A stretch of 64,000 nucleotides of DNA from Acidobacteriota bacterium (lineage in GTDB: Bacteria > Acidobacteriota > Vicinamibacteria > Vicinamibacterales > SCN-69-37): positions 620,001-684,000 of the forward strand of contig JADJUS010000003.1 of NCBI GenBank assembly GCA_016716905.1, given 5' to 3'. A model generated the notes under the pieces. It saw only the letters and a list, made by a program, of their open reading frames with translations, was not told the origin of the DNA and did not search any database. Shown one piece after another: positions 32,948-42,292 of this stretch. Position 1 is the first letter of the stretch. Each line of letters begins with the position of its first letter. A program made the translations under genes and the position numbers.

Positions 32948-33824
32948 CGGCGAGCACGTGGCTGGAGTTTGTGAACTGGTTACCCCAATGCAACGCGCAA
33001 CGATCCTCGCACAGCTCTTTCGTGTTGGGAATAGCGCGCTGCTCGGTGCACTCGCCGTCTTCTCGATCGATGAGCCGCGCATTGGATACGAGTGGTCGAT
33101 ACTCGATCAAGTCTTGCTGTTCGTCAGTTGGACGACCCTAGCCGCGACCGCCTACGCGGTCAACGACCTCGTCGACCGCGTCCGTGATCGAGTGAACCGG
33201 CCACACCGCTACCTTCAGAAGGTGGACCGAACGCCGCTGTGGCTTATCGCGTCGGTAGCGTTCGCAGGCGGCGTCGCGGTGTTGACCGGCGCGTTTGTGC
33301 CCCTCGACAATTTCCTCGCAGTCGAGATTGTCTGGGCCTCCTGCGCGATCGGGTACTCGTTCGGACTGAAGCAGCGCTCAGGCCTCTTGGCGAATCTCCT
33401 AACGGCGTTCTGCGTGGCAACGTCGGCCGCGCCAGGCTTGCTGCAGGGTGCGGCGCCGAGACTCCTGTCGCTGCTGCCCGTGCTCTTTCTAGTCATGCTT
33501 GCGCGCGAGATCTGGAAGGACATAGAAGACGAGCCCGGAGACATCATTGCCCGACTTCGCACTCTGCCGATCCTTCGGGGCAAGAAAGTCGCCGCACGCA
33601 GCGCGAGCGTCATCGACGCGGCGGCATGTGTCGCGCTGCTACTCGGCAGCCGGGTTGGCCTCGCGCCGGAGATGATCTCCGCGTGCCTTGCCGCCGTCGG
33701 CCTCGGCGCGAGTGCGTGGCTATTCGTTCAGCCAGACAGGCTCCCCGCCCACCGCGTACAGAAGCTGCACCGGTATGCAGCCATCCTTGTGTTCTTCGTA
33801 TTCGTCGCCGGCAGCATGTTATGA
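32922..33824 (+). CDS. UbiA-superfamily prenyltransferase, digeranylgeranylglyceryl phosphate synthase-like
   Basis: 300 aa from GTG 32922 (SD-like GGAAGAG upstream; ATG 32988 is possible), eight or so transmembrane helices. First Asp-rich motif ND-x2-D-x3-D-x2-NRP-x-R is exact at 81-96. The second, REIWKDIEDEPGD, followed by TLPILRGKK, begins near 194 and resembles archaeal DGGGP synthases more than ubiquinone or menaquinone enzymes. Expected reaction: attach a second geranylgeranyl (or other prenyl) group to a prenylglyceryl phosphate. The next gene encodes the enzyme making that substrate, with ATGA overlap. Prenyl chain length cannot be read. Confidence 0.85.
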   Translation: MQSNTLQRSGEHVAGVCELVTPMQRATILAQLFRVGNSALLGALAVFSIDEPRIGYEWSILDQVLLFVSWTTLAATAYAVNDLVDRVRDRVNRPHRYLQKVDRTPLWLIASVAFAGGVAVLTGAFVPLDNFLAVEIVWASCAIGYSFGLKQRSGLLANLLTAFCVATSAAPGLLQGAAPRLLSLLPVLFLVMLAREIWKDIEDEPGDIIARLRTLPILRGKKVAARSASVIDAAACVALLLGSRVGLAPEMISACLAAVGLGASAWLFVQPDRLPAHRVQKLHRYAAILVFFVFVAGSML

Positions 33825-34579
33825 ACGAGCGTGCGACGCCGTTCGCTGGACGTGGACTCGTGCTCTTGCTCGACCCCGACCGTTCGACCGCGACGAGCGC
33901 CGAGGCGGCAATCCGCCTCGCCGCCGACAACGGTTTCAAGGCCGTGTGGGTAGGAGGAACCTTTCTTCATCGCTCGAACGGCTCGGACATCGCGCGAGTC
34001 GCGGTCGCCGTAGGACAGGACTGCGGCTTCCCAGTATTCGCCATCCTCGGATTGTCAGCGGCGGATGCGACGCTTGCGCCTGGGTTGTCCGGAGTCCTCT
34101 TGCCGCTCATCGGCACCCTCTCGGCTGCTGGGGAGCTAGTCGGACAGGCATATCGATCTACACCCGCTCTCAAGGCATTGGGCGCTCCTGTGTTCCCAAT
34201 GGCCTACCTCTGTGTTGATGGCGGCCGAATCACGTCGGCGAGTCACGGACTGCAAGGTGTCCCTCTGCCTCGTGACAAGCCAGAGATCGCTGCCACATTG
34301 GCATTGTGCGGGCAGTTAACCGGCGCTGCGTGCATCTATCTCGACGCTGGCAGTGGTGCGCCGGATGCCGTTCCCGCTGACCTTATCGCCGCGACCCGAG
34401 CGGTCGTGAGCGTTCCTCTCGTCGTCGGTGGCGGCATTCGCCGCCCCCACGATGCGGAGGCCGCATTCGCAGCCGGCGCCGATGTCGTCGTCGTCGGTTC
34501 TGTATTCGAAGCAACTAGCTCACACGCGGAGTTCGAGTCATTCGGCGCCATCGTTAGGGGAGAACAGAGCCATGGGTGA
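33821..34579 (+). CDS. Geranylgeranylglyceryl phosphate synthase, group II-like
   Basis: 252-aa TIM barrel. LLDPD at 16-20, WVGGT at 43-47, PMAYLCVDGG near 126-135, PRDKPEIAA near 150-158, YLDAGSGAP at 173-181 and VGGGIR at 202-207 reproduce the full GGGPS pattern in order. Family reaction: transfers geranylgeranyl from GGPP to glycerol-1-phosphate, the first committed step of archaeal membrane lipids; bacterial homologues with shorter or longer prenyl donors exist. The sequence resembles the second GGGPS group, not Bacillus PcrB. Between the UbiA and transporter genes, overlapping both. Confidence 0.9.
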   Translation: MNERATPFAGRGLVLLLDPDRSTATSAEAAIRLAADNGFKAVWVGGTFLHRSNGSDIARVAVAVGQDCGFPVFAILGLSAADATLAPGLSGVLLPLIGTLSAAGELVGQAYRSTPALKALGAPVFPMAYLCVDGGRITSASHGLQGVPLPRDKPEIAATLALCGQLTGAACIYLDAGSGAPDAVPADLIAATRAVVSVPLVVGGGIRRPHDAEAAFAAGADVVVVGSVFEATSSHAEFESFGAIVRGEQSHG

Positions 34580-35870
34580 GACACTGGCGGTACCGGGCGC
34601 CCAGCAGCCCAAGAGAATCCGCGTGGCTTGGAGTCTCTTCGACTTCTGCAACTCCTTCGTAATCATCAATGGGTCTCTGTACATCTCGCAGTGGGTCACC
34701 GAGCATGGTGTGCGCGAGTTCTGGTACGGATTCAGCTTTGCGATTTCCACCGTGGCTCTGCTGTTGACCGCGCCGCTCATCGGATGGATCGTGGACCGAA
34801 CGGCCCATCGAGTCAGTTGGCTCCGAGGGCAGACGGTACTCATCGCGCTATGCGCCGTCCTAATTCCCGTCATGGTGCTGCGCCTCGGCGACGGGCTGAC
34901 CACCGCTGTGGTTGTACTTATTCTGTTTTCCTTCTTGAACTTTTTCTATCAAACGAGTCTGATTTTCTACGACTCGATGCTGCCGCGGTTAGTTACCGGT
35001 CGCCTGACTTCAGTGATGTCGGGCATCGGTGAAGGCCTCGGACACTTCGGATCGATTGTCGGGATATTCCTCGTGCTTCCTCTCGTCAGCACAGGAATTC
35101 CACCGCTGCTGCCTCCAGGCGGCATCTATGCCCTGGCACCCGCAGGGTTGCTGTCTGGCATCTGCGTCCTCGGCATTTTGAGCTTCCTCCACGATCGCGA
35201 GGTCTCGTCACCGGTCTCCGGAATCACGGTTCGGCAACGCTATCGTGACTCCAGGGACCAACTGGTCGATTCCACGCGCGACCGAACTGTTCGCCGATTC
35301 CTGTTGGCGTTCTATCTCTACGGCGACGCGATTCTCTCGGTGCAGCTGTTTATTCCCATCTATCTTCGCGAGGTCTGGTCGCTGTCGAGTGACAAGGTCG
35401 CGCTGACAGTGCTCGTCGCGCTAGTCACCGCGGGCATCGGCGCCATGGCATCCGGCGCGCTCGCCGTCCGCTACGGCATCCGCCGACTCCTCGTCCTCGT
35501 ACTCTGGGGGTGGTGCGTCGGTTTGGTAGGCATCGCCCTCTCGCCATCGTTCGGTATGTTCTTGGCTTTCTTCGCGCCGTGCGGGTTGCTATTTGGCGCG
35601 GCGTGGGCCCTTTCCCGTGCGTTCCTGGCGGTCGCAGGAAAGGACGATCGCATGGGCCTCTACTTCGGCCTGTATTCCGTCGCGCAACGTTTCTCGGCAA
35701 TACTTGGCCCGCTCATCTGGGGCGCGGTCGTCTGGGCGTTAGGCGACTACGGGCACTGGGCGCATCGAAGCGCCATGCTCGCGATGGCTGTACTACTCGT
35801 TGCCGGTACTTTGGTAGCTCGAGGCCTGCCGGAGCCTGAGAGCGCTCGAGCGGGTGAGACTCTCAACTGA
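34572..35870 (+). CDS. MFS transporter, UMF1/Atg22-like
   Basis: 432 aa from ATG 34572, overlapping the GGGPS gene by 8 bases. Twelve predicted membrane segments. WSLFDFCNSFVIINGSLYISQW near the N terminus and LPRLVTGRLTSVMSGIGEGLGHFGSIVG match the UMF1 subfamily. Substrates of bacterial members are mostly unknown. In this operon, export or flipping of the cassette product is a reasonable guess. Last gene of the plus-strand operon, converging on the minus-strand arm 78 bases away. Confidence 0.8.
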   Translation: MGETLAVPGAQQPKRIRVAWSLFDFCNSFVIINGSLYISQWVTEHGVREFWYGFSFAISTVALLLTAPLIGWIVDRTAHRVSWLRGQTVLIALCAVLIPVMVLRLGDGLTTAVVVLILFSFLNFFYQTSLIFYDSMLPRLVTGRLTSVMSGIGEGLGHFGSIVGIFLVLPLVSTGIPPLLPPGGIYALAPAGLLSGICVLGILSFLHDREVSSPVSGITVRQRYRDSRDQLVDSTRDRTVRRFLLAFYLYGDAILSVQLFIPIYLREVWSLSSDKVALTVLVALVTAGIGAMASGALAVRYGIRRLLVLVLWGWCVGLVGIALSPSFGMFLAFFAPCGLLFGAAWALSRAFLAVAGKDDRMGLYFGLYSVAQRFSAILGPLIWGAVVWALGDYGHWAHRSAMLAMAVLLVAGTLVARGLPEPESARAGETLN

Positions 35871-35948
35871 TCATCGCCGCCAGGGACGCCGAGTGGCGGT
35901 GGGCCAACTTGATCTGCCCACTCCTGAAACGTCGCGACCGCCCCTGAG

Positions 35949-36185
35949 CTATTCGAGGTCAGGACCAGGCGATTCGGCCGTTTCCGGCGCTCCGCATGAG
36001 ACCGCCCGGCAGCCGTCGAGATCGCTGAAGGCATTGCTGGCCTTCGGACCTTCCGTCACAACGACGATGTCGGCGGTGCCGCTCTCAATGGCGTGAACGA
36101 TGCCAACCGCCAATTGGACATCCGAGGGGCCTACGATGCAGTCTTCGACGGCGAGATGGTCAGACCACTCGACCGGTGGCTTCAA
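35949..36185 (-). CDS. Small protein of the cassette, unknown
   Basis: 78 aa when started at TTG 36185, which overlaps the upstream nitrilase stop as TTGA, the same arrangement as neighbouring junctions. Sequence: VEWSDHLAVEDCIVGPSDVQLAVGIVHAIESGTADIVVVTEG..., with three cysteines and an acidic end. No motif recognised. Its place as last gene of the minus-strand run argues that it is real; composition alone would not. A longer frame from 36242 would overlap the nitrilase by 61 bases. Confidence 0.5.
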   Translation of the reverse strand: MKPPVEWSDHLAVEDCIVGPSDVQLAVGIVHAIESGTADIVVVTEGPKASNAFSDLDGCRAVSCGAPETAESPGPDLE

Positions 36186-37621
36186 TTGGAAGGTTTGAGG
36201 GTAAACACACAGTACGGTTTGCGTTTGGTGGGCCGCTTCCATGCAACCTTTACGCCTTTCAGCGGCTCACGGAGACCGGCACAGACAAAAGCCGAGCCAG
36301 AAGGAGTGAATGCGTTGACAAGGAACGTCGCCGTCCGATAGTCGCTCGCGACTGCCATCGCATGCTCGAATTTGGCGCCGCTATCGGGCGACATCGATAA
36401 CACGAACAGATGATCGACGCCCATCGACACGACCTCCTTAGTGAGGCCCACGTCGATGAAATCGCGGCAGATCATTGTTGCGATCCTCCCGGCATCGGTA
36501 TCCAGAACGTGCGCGGACGAAGTCGAACCGTCGATGTCTTCGACGTATTGAAGCCCGTCGACGCCGGGGAATTCAAAAGCTGTTCGCTTCACCGCCGATA
36601 CGGCGCCGCAAACGGGATCGATGAGCAGGTCGTTCTTGTCGATTATCCCGCCAACGCGGATCGCCGCGCGGTTGACCACTCCATCGGCGTGCTCGACGTG
36701 GTATGAGCCAGGAAACAGTATCCAGGCCGCATTCCGCCGAGTCGCGACTGCCGCGTTGATCGTATGGTGGGCCTCAGGCGCCAACACGAGTTCCGGCGCG
36801 GCCACGATGTGGACTGTGCCAATTGCGTCGCGCGCGCCATTGACATAGGCGGCGATTCGATCTGCGAGTGACCGCTGTTCGGCCTGGTGCTCTTGAGGAA
36901 GGTCCTTCCAAAGCTTGAAGCGGAACCCAATCTTACTTGAACCGAATCCGCTCATGATCAGGGCCGGGCTATTCATCGGCGGCGCGACCGTCGGCCATAG
37001 AGCAACCGTGATCATGCGCGGATTCCCACCTCCGATCGTGCTGTAGTCAACGCGGCTAAAGCTCGTGGTCAGGCCCATTAGAACCCTAAAGGTCGATGGC
37101 GGATCCTGCAGATCGACAGGAAATTTCCCAACGACTTTTGGATGTCGTCCCCAGAACTGTCGTCGGGGGCGCACGAGAACGATTGCGCCGGGCCTGTGCT
37201 TGCGGAGAGTGCGATTCGCTGCGTTCACCGCATCGGCAGTGGCTCTTTGGCAGATGCGGTCGCCTCGCTGGTCATCGTTGGACCAGAGGAGACCAAGGTC
37301 ACGATCAAGCCCATACGCCAACGATGCTACCGTTGCGTCGAATGGCGCCGCCAGTCTGTCGTGAATGACGTCGGCGAACGCCGTCGCGTGGAGGGAGTCG
37401 CGGGTTCGCAGCAAGGTTCCGAGTTCTCGCGGGGCCCATGCATTCCTGCGCGCCTCCTCAATGGCTCTGGCAGATCCCGGGAAGAAGCGCTGTTCCTCCA
37501 GGCGGCAATACAAGAGACGGAAGGCGACAAGAACGAGCGCTTCGATCTCCGTCTGTAGCGCGGGCCAGGTGCGCCGCCAAATGCCAGCAAGATCGGTGAC
37601 CAAGGCGCTAGTCTCGTTCAC
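36182..37621 (-). CDS. Nitrilase-superfamily protein with long N-terminal extension
   Basis: 479 aa from GTG 37621. The C-terminal half has the nitrilase triad in order: Glu277 in AAPELVL, Lys329 in IIDKNDLL, Cys385 in MICRDFIDVG. Nitrilase-fold enzymes cleave or form C-N bonds (amidases, carbamylases, N-acyltransferases). The first 240 residues, helical then basic, are unrecognised. It follows the BtaA-like gene by 27 bases. Acting on an amino-acid-derived head group would fit the context but is speculative. Confidence 0.78.
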   Translation of the reverse strand: MNETSALVTDLAGIWRRTWPALQTEIEALVLVAFRLLYCRLEEQRFFPGSARAIEEARRNAWAPRELGTLLRTRDSLHATAFADVIHDRLAAPFDATVASLAYGLDRDLGLLWSNDDQRGDRICQRATADAVNAANRTLRKHRPGAIVLVRPRRQFWGRHPKVVGKFPVDLQDPPSTFRVLMGLTTSFSRVDYSTIGGGNPRMITVALWPTVAPPMNSPALIMSGFGSSKIGFRFKLWKDLPQEHQAEQRSLADRIAAYVNGARDAIGTVHIVAAPELVLAPEAHHTINAAVATRRNAAWILFPGSYHVEHADGVVNRAAIRVGGIIDKNDLLIDPVCGAVSAVKRTAFEFPGVDGLQYVEDIDGSTSSAHVLDTDAGRIATMICRDFIDVGLTKEVVSMGVDHLFVLSMSPDSGAKFEHAMAVASDYRTATFLVNAFTPSGSAFVCAGLREPLKGVKVAWKRPTKRKPYCVFTLKPSN

Positions 37622-37648
37622 GCCGAATCATTGTTCGCGCCTCGGCCC

Positions 37649-38723
37649 TCATGCCGGCGCGCACACTTCGTCGATATGGAACGACTCATATGCGCCGACG
37701 GCGTCGCACTCTCGAAGAAGCGTCGCATCATATCCAGACATCACCCGCTGCGATACCACAGGGCCTTGCCGATCCGTGAATGCGGACCAGTAAGCAATTC
37801 GCGCCGTCGGCTCTGCAGCGGCCAGTACGCCACTGTACGTCGTATCGAGAGACGCTCGGTCGACGTAGTCGAAGACGTTCGAAAGGTTGAACCCACTGAA
37901 TAAGCCAAGTGCACGGGCATCGGCGAGATCACTGTGATGAATGGAAATCCGCCCAATCCTCGACTGAATCGCATGGTGATGTTCAGGCCGGAGGTACCGA
38001 GGCAAGGCGCCATCGCTGAAATTTCCGGTCAAAAAGTATGTGAGATAGGGACTCTCGCGCCACGGGGCGACCGTGAGACCATGCCTGAGCCGGCGGCGCA
38101 TGGCGCTAACGACATCGGCCGACGCACGTTCGAGGTACGGTCGCCGACGGTCGAACATCGATATCGTCCGTGGAGCAAAGGCGACAGCCGTCAGTGCTCT
38201 CCAGACGTGACCGTCGCACTGTTCGTCGAACATGCTGCGCCGTTCGTCCGCCCCTTTCACATCGGTGAGCTGCTCAATGGCGGCACGCGTACCCCGTGGA
38301 AGCAGGTGGCGAAACCAGCGCATGTACCGCTCGAATCGACCACAGTGAATCACTCCATCACGGATGGCATTTGGCGCACTGTCCCACAAATCGCGGCACC
38401 CTTGCGACAGACCTGTACGGAGTTCGCGGTAGACCGTCGCTCGACCGCCGCTTTCTCGCACGCCGAGGAACTCAAGCAAACCATTGTGGTCGAGCACCTC
38501 GAATGCTCGCAAGCGCAACTTCAAGCGCGTTGAGCTGCGCTTGGTCGACGTCGATCACGACCACCTCGCTAGGATCAAGAGTGAGTAGTGCGAGGGCGTT
38601 GTCGCCAGCTGAAGAAATGGACAGCAGTCTCCGCTCCTTGGCCACAGGTTCGAGAGCGGAGCAAAGCACGTCGGCATCTTCCCAGACGCAACTGTAGCGA
38701 AGTAAAGCCCGCGTTTTTCTCAT
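37649..38723 (-). CDS. BtaA-like 3-amino-3-carboxypropyl transferase, split by a frameshift
   Basis: DUF3419/BtaA family. BtaA uses S-adenosylmethionine to put an aminocarboxypropyl group on diacylglycerol in betaine-lipid synthesis. The N-terminal frame (from ATG 38723) has LLRYSCVWEDADVLCSAL, SISSAGDNALALLTLDP and VVVIDVDQAQLNALEVALASI, the family's SAM site. It then runs out of frame, while AFEVLDHNGLLEFLGV and the rest of the domain continue in another frame to 37649. The shift is near 38500. Either two polypeptides, a sequencing error or a recent mutation; no slippery heptamer is visible. Starts 3 bases after the reductase gene. Confidence 0.8.
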
Positions 38724-38726
38724 TGT

Positions 38727-39746
38727 TCAATCCAAGGACGCCAGCGCGCTCAACACAATACCCTTGTGCGCCGTATATGTCTCCAAAAACGTCTCGCCGA
38801 GTTGCGTGGAGAATTGTTCGAGAGATCGAACGTTGCCGTCTTCGAGGTACATGGCAACTGCGTACGCCGCCATTTCGCCACTGAGAAATGCCGCTGTTAT
38901 TCCCTCACCCGTCATGGGATTGACGAGTCCCGCACAGTCACCACAACTTACTATCCCAGCGGGATGGTGCCATTTGCGTCCCTGTCCGCTCCAAAGAGGC
39001 AACACACCCCCCGCGAGCTTAGTCAGACCAAACCCTCCGGCGAGCGATCTGAGGCTGGCCATACTGGAGGCTTTGGATTTGTCGAGCGGATGTCCAAGCC
39101 GACAGGCTCCGACGTTTGCGCTCGTGCCGCCAGGGAACATCCAGCGGTATTCTCCCGTTGGACTAGACGTCAACTCGACCAACAGACCGCTCCGTCGTTC
39201 TGCGCCGTGAACGTACCCGCGAAACGCCACGCCGTGCGTTGGGGTGCCATCCATGCCCAGATTCTTCGTGAGACGTGATGCCGCCCCGGTGGCGAGGATC
39301 GCGGCGCGAAAGTGTTCACCCACTCCGTTCGACCTCGACACTCTTACGTTAACACCGGCCCCGTCCGGCGACACCTCCGCTACAGACTCGCCGTAACGAA
39401 CCTCGGAGGTCCTGGATACGGCGTCGCGAAGCGCTTGGTCGAAGGTCGCGCGGGAAATGACCCAGCCACCCGCACAAGGCCAGGATCGCCGAGGAGAGGC
39501 CGATTCGATGCGTCCGAACTGAATCTCGTGGAATGGCCGGCCGCCAAGGGCCTGTAGACGATCACGCACGAGGCCAAAGCGCTGAGCGTGCCAAATCGCG
39601 CTCTCAATGAGGGCGTCGCCGCACGGCTTGTCCCGATACCGTTCGCCCGACTCGAACAGAACGACAGGCACTCCCAGCTCGCCGCAGCGCAGTGCGGCAC
39701 TACATCCTGCCGGCCCTGCACCAATAATTGCCACCCGAGCGCTCAT
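38727..39746 (-). CDS. Geranylgeranyl reductase family flavoprotein
   Basis: 339 aa. FAD-binding GAGPAG at 9-14 with a following Glu-ended strand, the KPCGDALIES cysteine loop, the substrate-site motif YRWMFPGG (YxWxFPxG of geranylgeranyl reductases) and GDCAGLVNPMTGEGI near 277. In archaea such enzymes saturate the digeranylgeranyl chains of ether lipids; in phototrophs, chlorophyll side chains. With GGGPS and UbiA on the same island the lipid role is favoured. ATG at 39746; no operator recognised upstream. Confidence 0.88.
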   Translation of the reverse strand: MSARVAIIGAGPAGCSAALRCGELGVPVVLFESGERYRDKPCGDALIESAIWHAQRFGLVRDRLQALGGRPFHEIQFGRIESASPRRSWPCAGGWVISRATFDQALRDAVSRTSEVRYGESVAEVSPDGAGVNVRVSRSNGVGEHFRAAILATGAASRLTKNLGMDGTPTHGVAFRGYVHGAERRSGLLVELTSSPTGEYRWMFPGGTSANVGACRLGHPLDKSKASSMASLRSLAGGFGLTKLAGGVLPLWSGQGRKWHHPAGIVSCGDCAGLVNPMTGEGITAAFLSGEMAAYAVAMYLEDGNVRSLEQFSTQLGETFLETYTAHKGIVLSALASLD

Positions 39747-40019
39747 CGCACCTCGATGCTCGCGTCAATGCACGAGCAATTGCGTCCGGCGCGCGGAGCG
39801 ATCGGACCGCTATTGATTGACGATGCTCCGGATATTACAGTACGGGTCAAAGAGTCATGGTCCCTTGTTCGGGCCGGGGCCTCCACGTCGCCGCACCGCC
39901 GGGGTTCGGCACATCGTATGGCTTGAACGACAGGCTGTGCGCGGCACGGCGACGATAGCCTTTGGCCACGTGGGGGCCGGTCTACGGCTTGCGAAGGCCA
40001 CAGGACTTGCCAACGCCTT
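39747..40019. other. Non-coding gap upstream of the reductase gene
   Basis: 273 bases between the tandem nitrilase and the reductase, both minus strand. Open frames here have no recognisable coding character. A TAATAT stretch on the minus strand near 39834-39839 might be part of a promoter, but no -35 is at proper distance. Otherwise I see nothing. Confidence 0.4.
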
Positions 40020-41972
40020 CTACACTCGAGCCTGAAACACGCCCGGCCTGCGCATGAATTTGTGCAGCGGATTGGACTCCCTCACATCATTCAGTCGTTC
40101 GTCGGTCGCACCGCGCGCCGCTCTAATGCTCTTTAAGTCAAGGTCTGTCAAGGTGATTGTGTCTACGCCCTTTCCCATCTCCATCAAGGTCTGTCGCGCA
40201 CCCGGCGTCCGAAGCGGACCGAACACACCACTTCCGCCGTAGGCTGTCACGTTGCACATCACGATGTACTGGTAGTAGCGATGGCTATCGGCAATGCAGC
40301 AGGACCGATAGAGATCGCCGAAGGGGTTGTGCGCCGCGACTACAACAAGTTCGAGCGGCTCGGCACGATCAGAAAGGTTCAATTGGTGCATCAAATCGAC
40401 GTGACTGAAGTCGTAGCAAATGAGGACGCCGAAGCTGAACCCGCTACTGTCGTCGACGAAACGCAGCATCGCATCGCCCCTCGCCATCTTCATTCGGCCC
40501 CCGGAGTGGTCCGCGTGGGCGTCGTACTGGGACCGCGTGACTTTTCTGTAGGTCACCGGCTCAAGCCCAGGCCGAAGGATTAGGCATTCATTGGCGTTCT
40601 GCTCTTCAGTCTCACCCGGATAGTCAACCCCAGCGACGACGGTTGTGCCCATGCGATCGCTGAACGTCTGCAGTGTCGTAACGTAGTCACGTGGCACAAA
40701 CACTTCTGGCAGGACAAGCATGTCGAGAAGATGGCCGCTTTCAGAGACACCCCGTCTCCGGCATCTCTGCTCCAACTCGTTTAGATGCGCGTCCAGCCCG
40801 TCCTGAAACTGCTGCACGGCCGGGTGTTTACGTAGCCGGTATCGGTAGTCGATGTAGGCTGCGACCGGCATGCTGGCCAGCTGGCCGACCGCCACGCGCA
40901 AGGTACCGGCGACAAACCGATGCGGGACTTCGTGAGTTCCGGTTGTGGGCGGCCGTCCTGCCGGCCTATCCAACGTATGCACGAAGTGCTCCGAAGGCAC
41001 GACGGGTTCGACGACCAGTTGCGGTGTATGGGCGGCCGCGATGGATGAATGCTGAGCGGCCAGTTGCTCAACGCGTTCTTCACGCGCGGCATCGGCATTG
41101 AAGCCACGATCCGCGAACTCGCCGCGGAGGCTTCGGAGTTCGCCGATCTCGAGATCGTGCTCAACGCTGAATCGCGCTGGCCCACGGGCCCCGAACACTT
41201 GCCCGGCAGAACCAATTTGCGCGTTGTACTCGCGGCCGATTCGACGGAACGGCGCGAAAACGCCGCTGCCGCCGAGTTCGGCGATGTTGGCGATAACGAC
41301 GTAGCAGAAGAGCCGGTGTATATCCGCCGTGGCGTACTCCCAGTACAAGCGTGTCGCTGCATGCGTCGTAACGACCACCAACAGTTCAATTCGATGGTCG
41401 AGTAGCGTCCGGACTAAGTCGACGTGGGTGTACTCGTGGCAGTTGAGGACGGCCCATCGGACGCTCTCCGCGTCGTCACCTTCGGGCAAGAAGACGTAAA
41501 ACGTAGGCCCTCTCTGCACCCCATGGTGACGGTCGTCAGACGACAGCGAGCACTTGTCCAACTCGATGACCTGGCTGGCGCCCGCGACGAGCGTCACGTT
41601 GTGCGGCTTCTCGCTACCTTCTCTGGTGAACACGTTGAGCCCTCCAACGAATGCGGAGTCTGAATCGAGGTCAGCTAACGCGTCTCGGCAGCCATGCAGG
41701 CCACGCTCGAAAGCAACCACACCTAGACCACCGGCAGGGGTCTGTTCAACGTGCTGCCGAGCCCGCAGGCGTTCCGCTTCGTTCGGAATCCGTGGCTGGA
41801 GCGACTCGGCCACGCCCATGCGACGTCCCACAATGTCTGCGCGCACGAGCCGCTGCTGGGCATCGACCCCAATCACGTCTTGAATAAGGCGAAGCTTGAG
41901 AGTTCCCGATTGAGGCTTGAGGGTGGATCGACTCGTTCGAATTTCGATTCTATCCGTCAGCGTATTAGCCAT
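40020..41972 (-). CDS. Tandem nitrilase-superfamily protein
   Basis: 650 aa with two nitrilase-like halves. The second has the full triad: Glu423 in VLPEVF, Lys477 in TYRKVT, Cys519 in LICYDFSHVDLM, then HNPFGDLYRSCC and YGGSGVFGP. The first repeats the end of that pattern with Cys178 in LNCHEYTHVDLV, TTHAATRLYW and LGGSGVFAP, but a clear N-terminal Glu is missing, so it may be non-catalytic. AAGG lies just before ATG 41972. Unrelated at the N terminus to the other nitrilase protein here. First gene of the minus-strand arm, 273 bases from the next. Confidence 0.78.
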   Translation of the reverse strand: MANTLTDRIEIRTSRSTLKPQSGTLKLRLIQDVIGVDAQQRLVRADIVGRRMGVAESLQPRIPNEAERLRARQHVEQTPAGGLGVVAFERGLHGCRDALADLDSDSAFVGGLNVFTREGSEKPHNVTLVAGASQVIELDKCSLSSDDRHHGVQRGPTFYVFLPEGDDAESVRWAVLNCHEYTHVDLVRTLLDHRIELLVVVTTHAATRLYWEYATADIHRLFCYVVIANIAELGGSGVFAPFRRIGREYNAQIGSAGQVFGARGPARFSVEHDLEIGELRSLRGEFADRGFNADAAREERVEQLAAQHSSIAAAHTPQLVVEPVVPSEHFVHTLDRPAGRPPTTGTHEVPHRFVAGTLRVAVGQLASMPVAAYIDYRYRLRKHPAVQQFQDGLDAHLNELEQRCRRRGVSESGHLLDMLVLPEVFVPRDYVTTLQTFSDRMGTTVVAGVDYPGETEEQNANECLILRPGLEPVTYRKVTRSQYDAHADHSGGRMKMARGDAMLRFVDDSSGFSFGVLICYDFSHVDLMHQLNLSDRAEPLELVVVAAHNPFGDLYRSCCIADSHRYYQYIVMCNVTAYGGSGVFGPLRTPGARQTLMEMGKGVDTITLTDLDLKSIRAARGATDERLNDVRESNPLHKFMRRPGVFQARV

Positions 41973-42292
41973 CCTTGTCAGTGTGGCACACGGTTCGCCC
42001 GTTCGGCCGCGGGATTGGCCGCCGGGTCGTTGGGAGCCGGTCAGGTTGGACAGGCGGGGGCTCGCTCACCGAGGGTGCCGCACCACCGGCAAACCGCCGC
42101 CACCAAACGGCAAGATCATCGATTGATCACTAAGAAATCGGCCGATCGGGGGCGAAACTCCATGTCCCTGTTTTGTACCTGACCCCATGCATTTGGGTGA
42201 ATTGAGTGCTTCGTGAACTTCGTGTTTCTTAGAAGATCCGAAATGCAGGCGATTTTTGGATCGGCTGTCAAGTTCGACTCCCGCCGCCTCCA

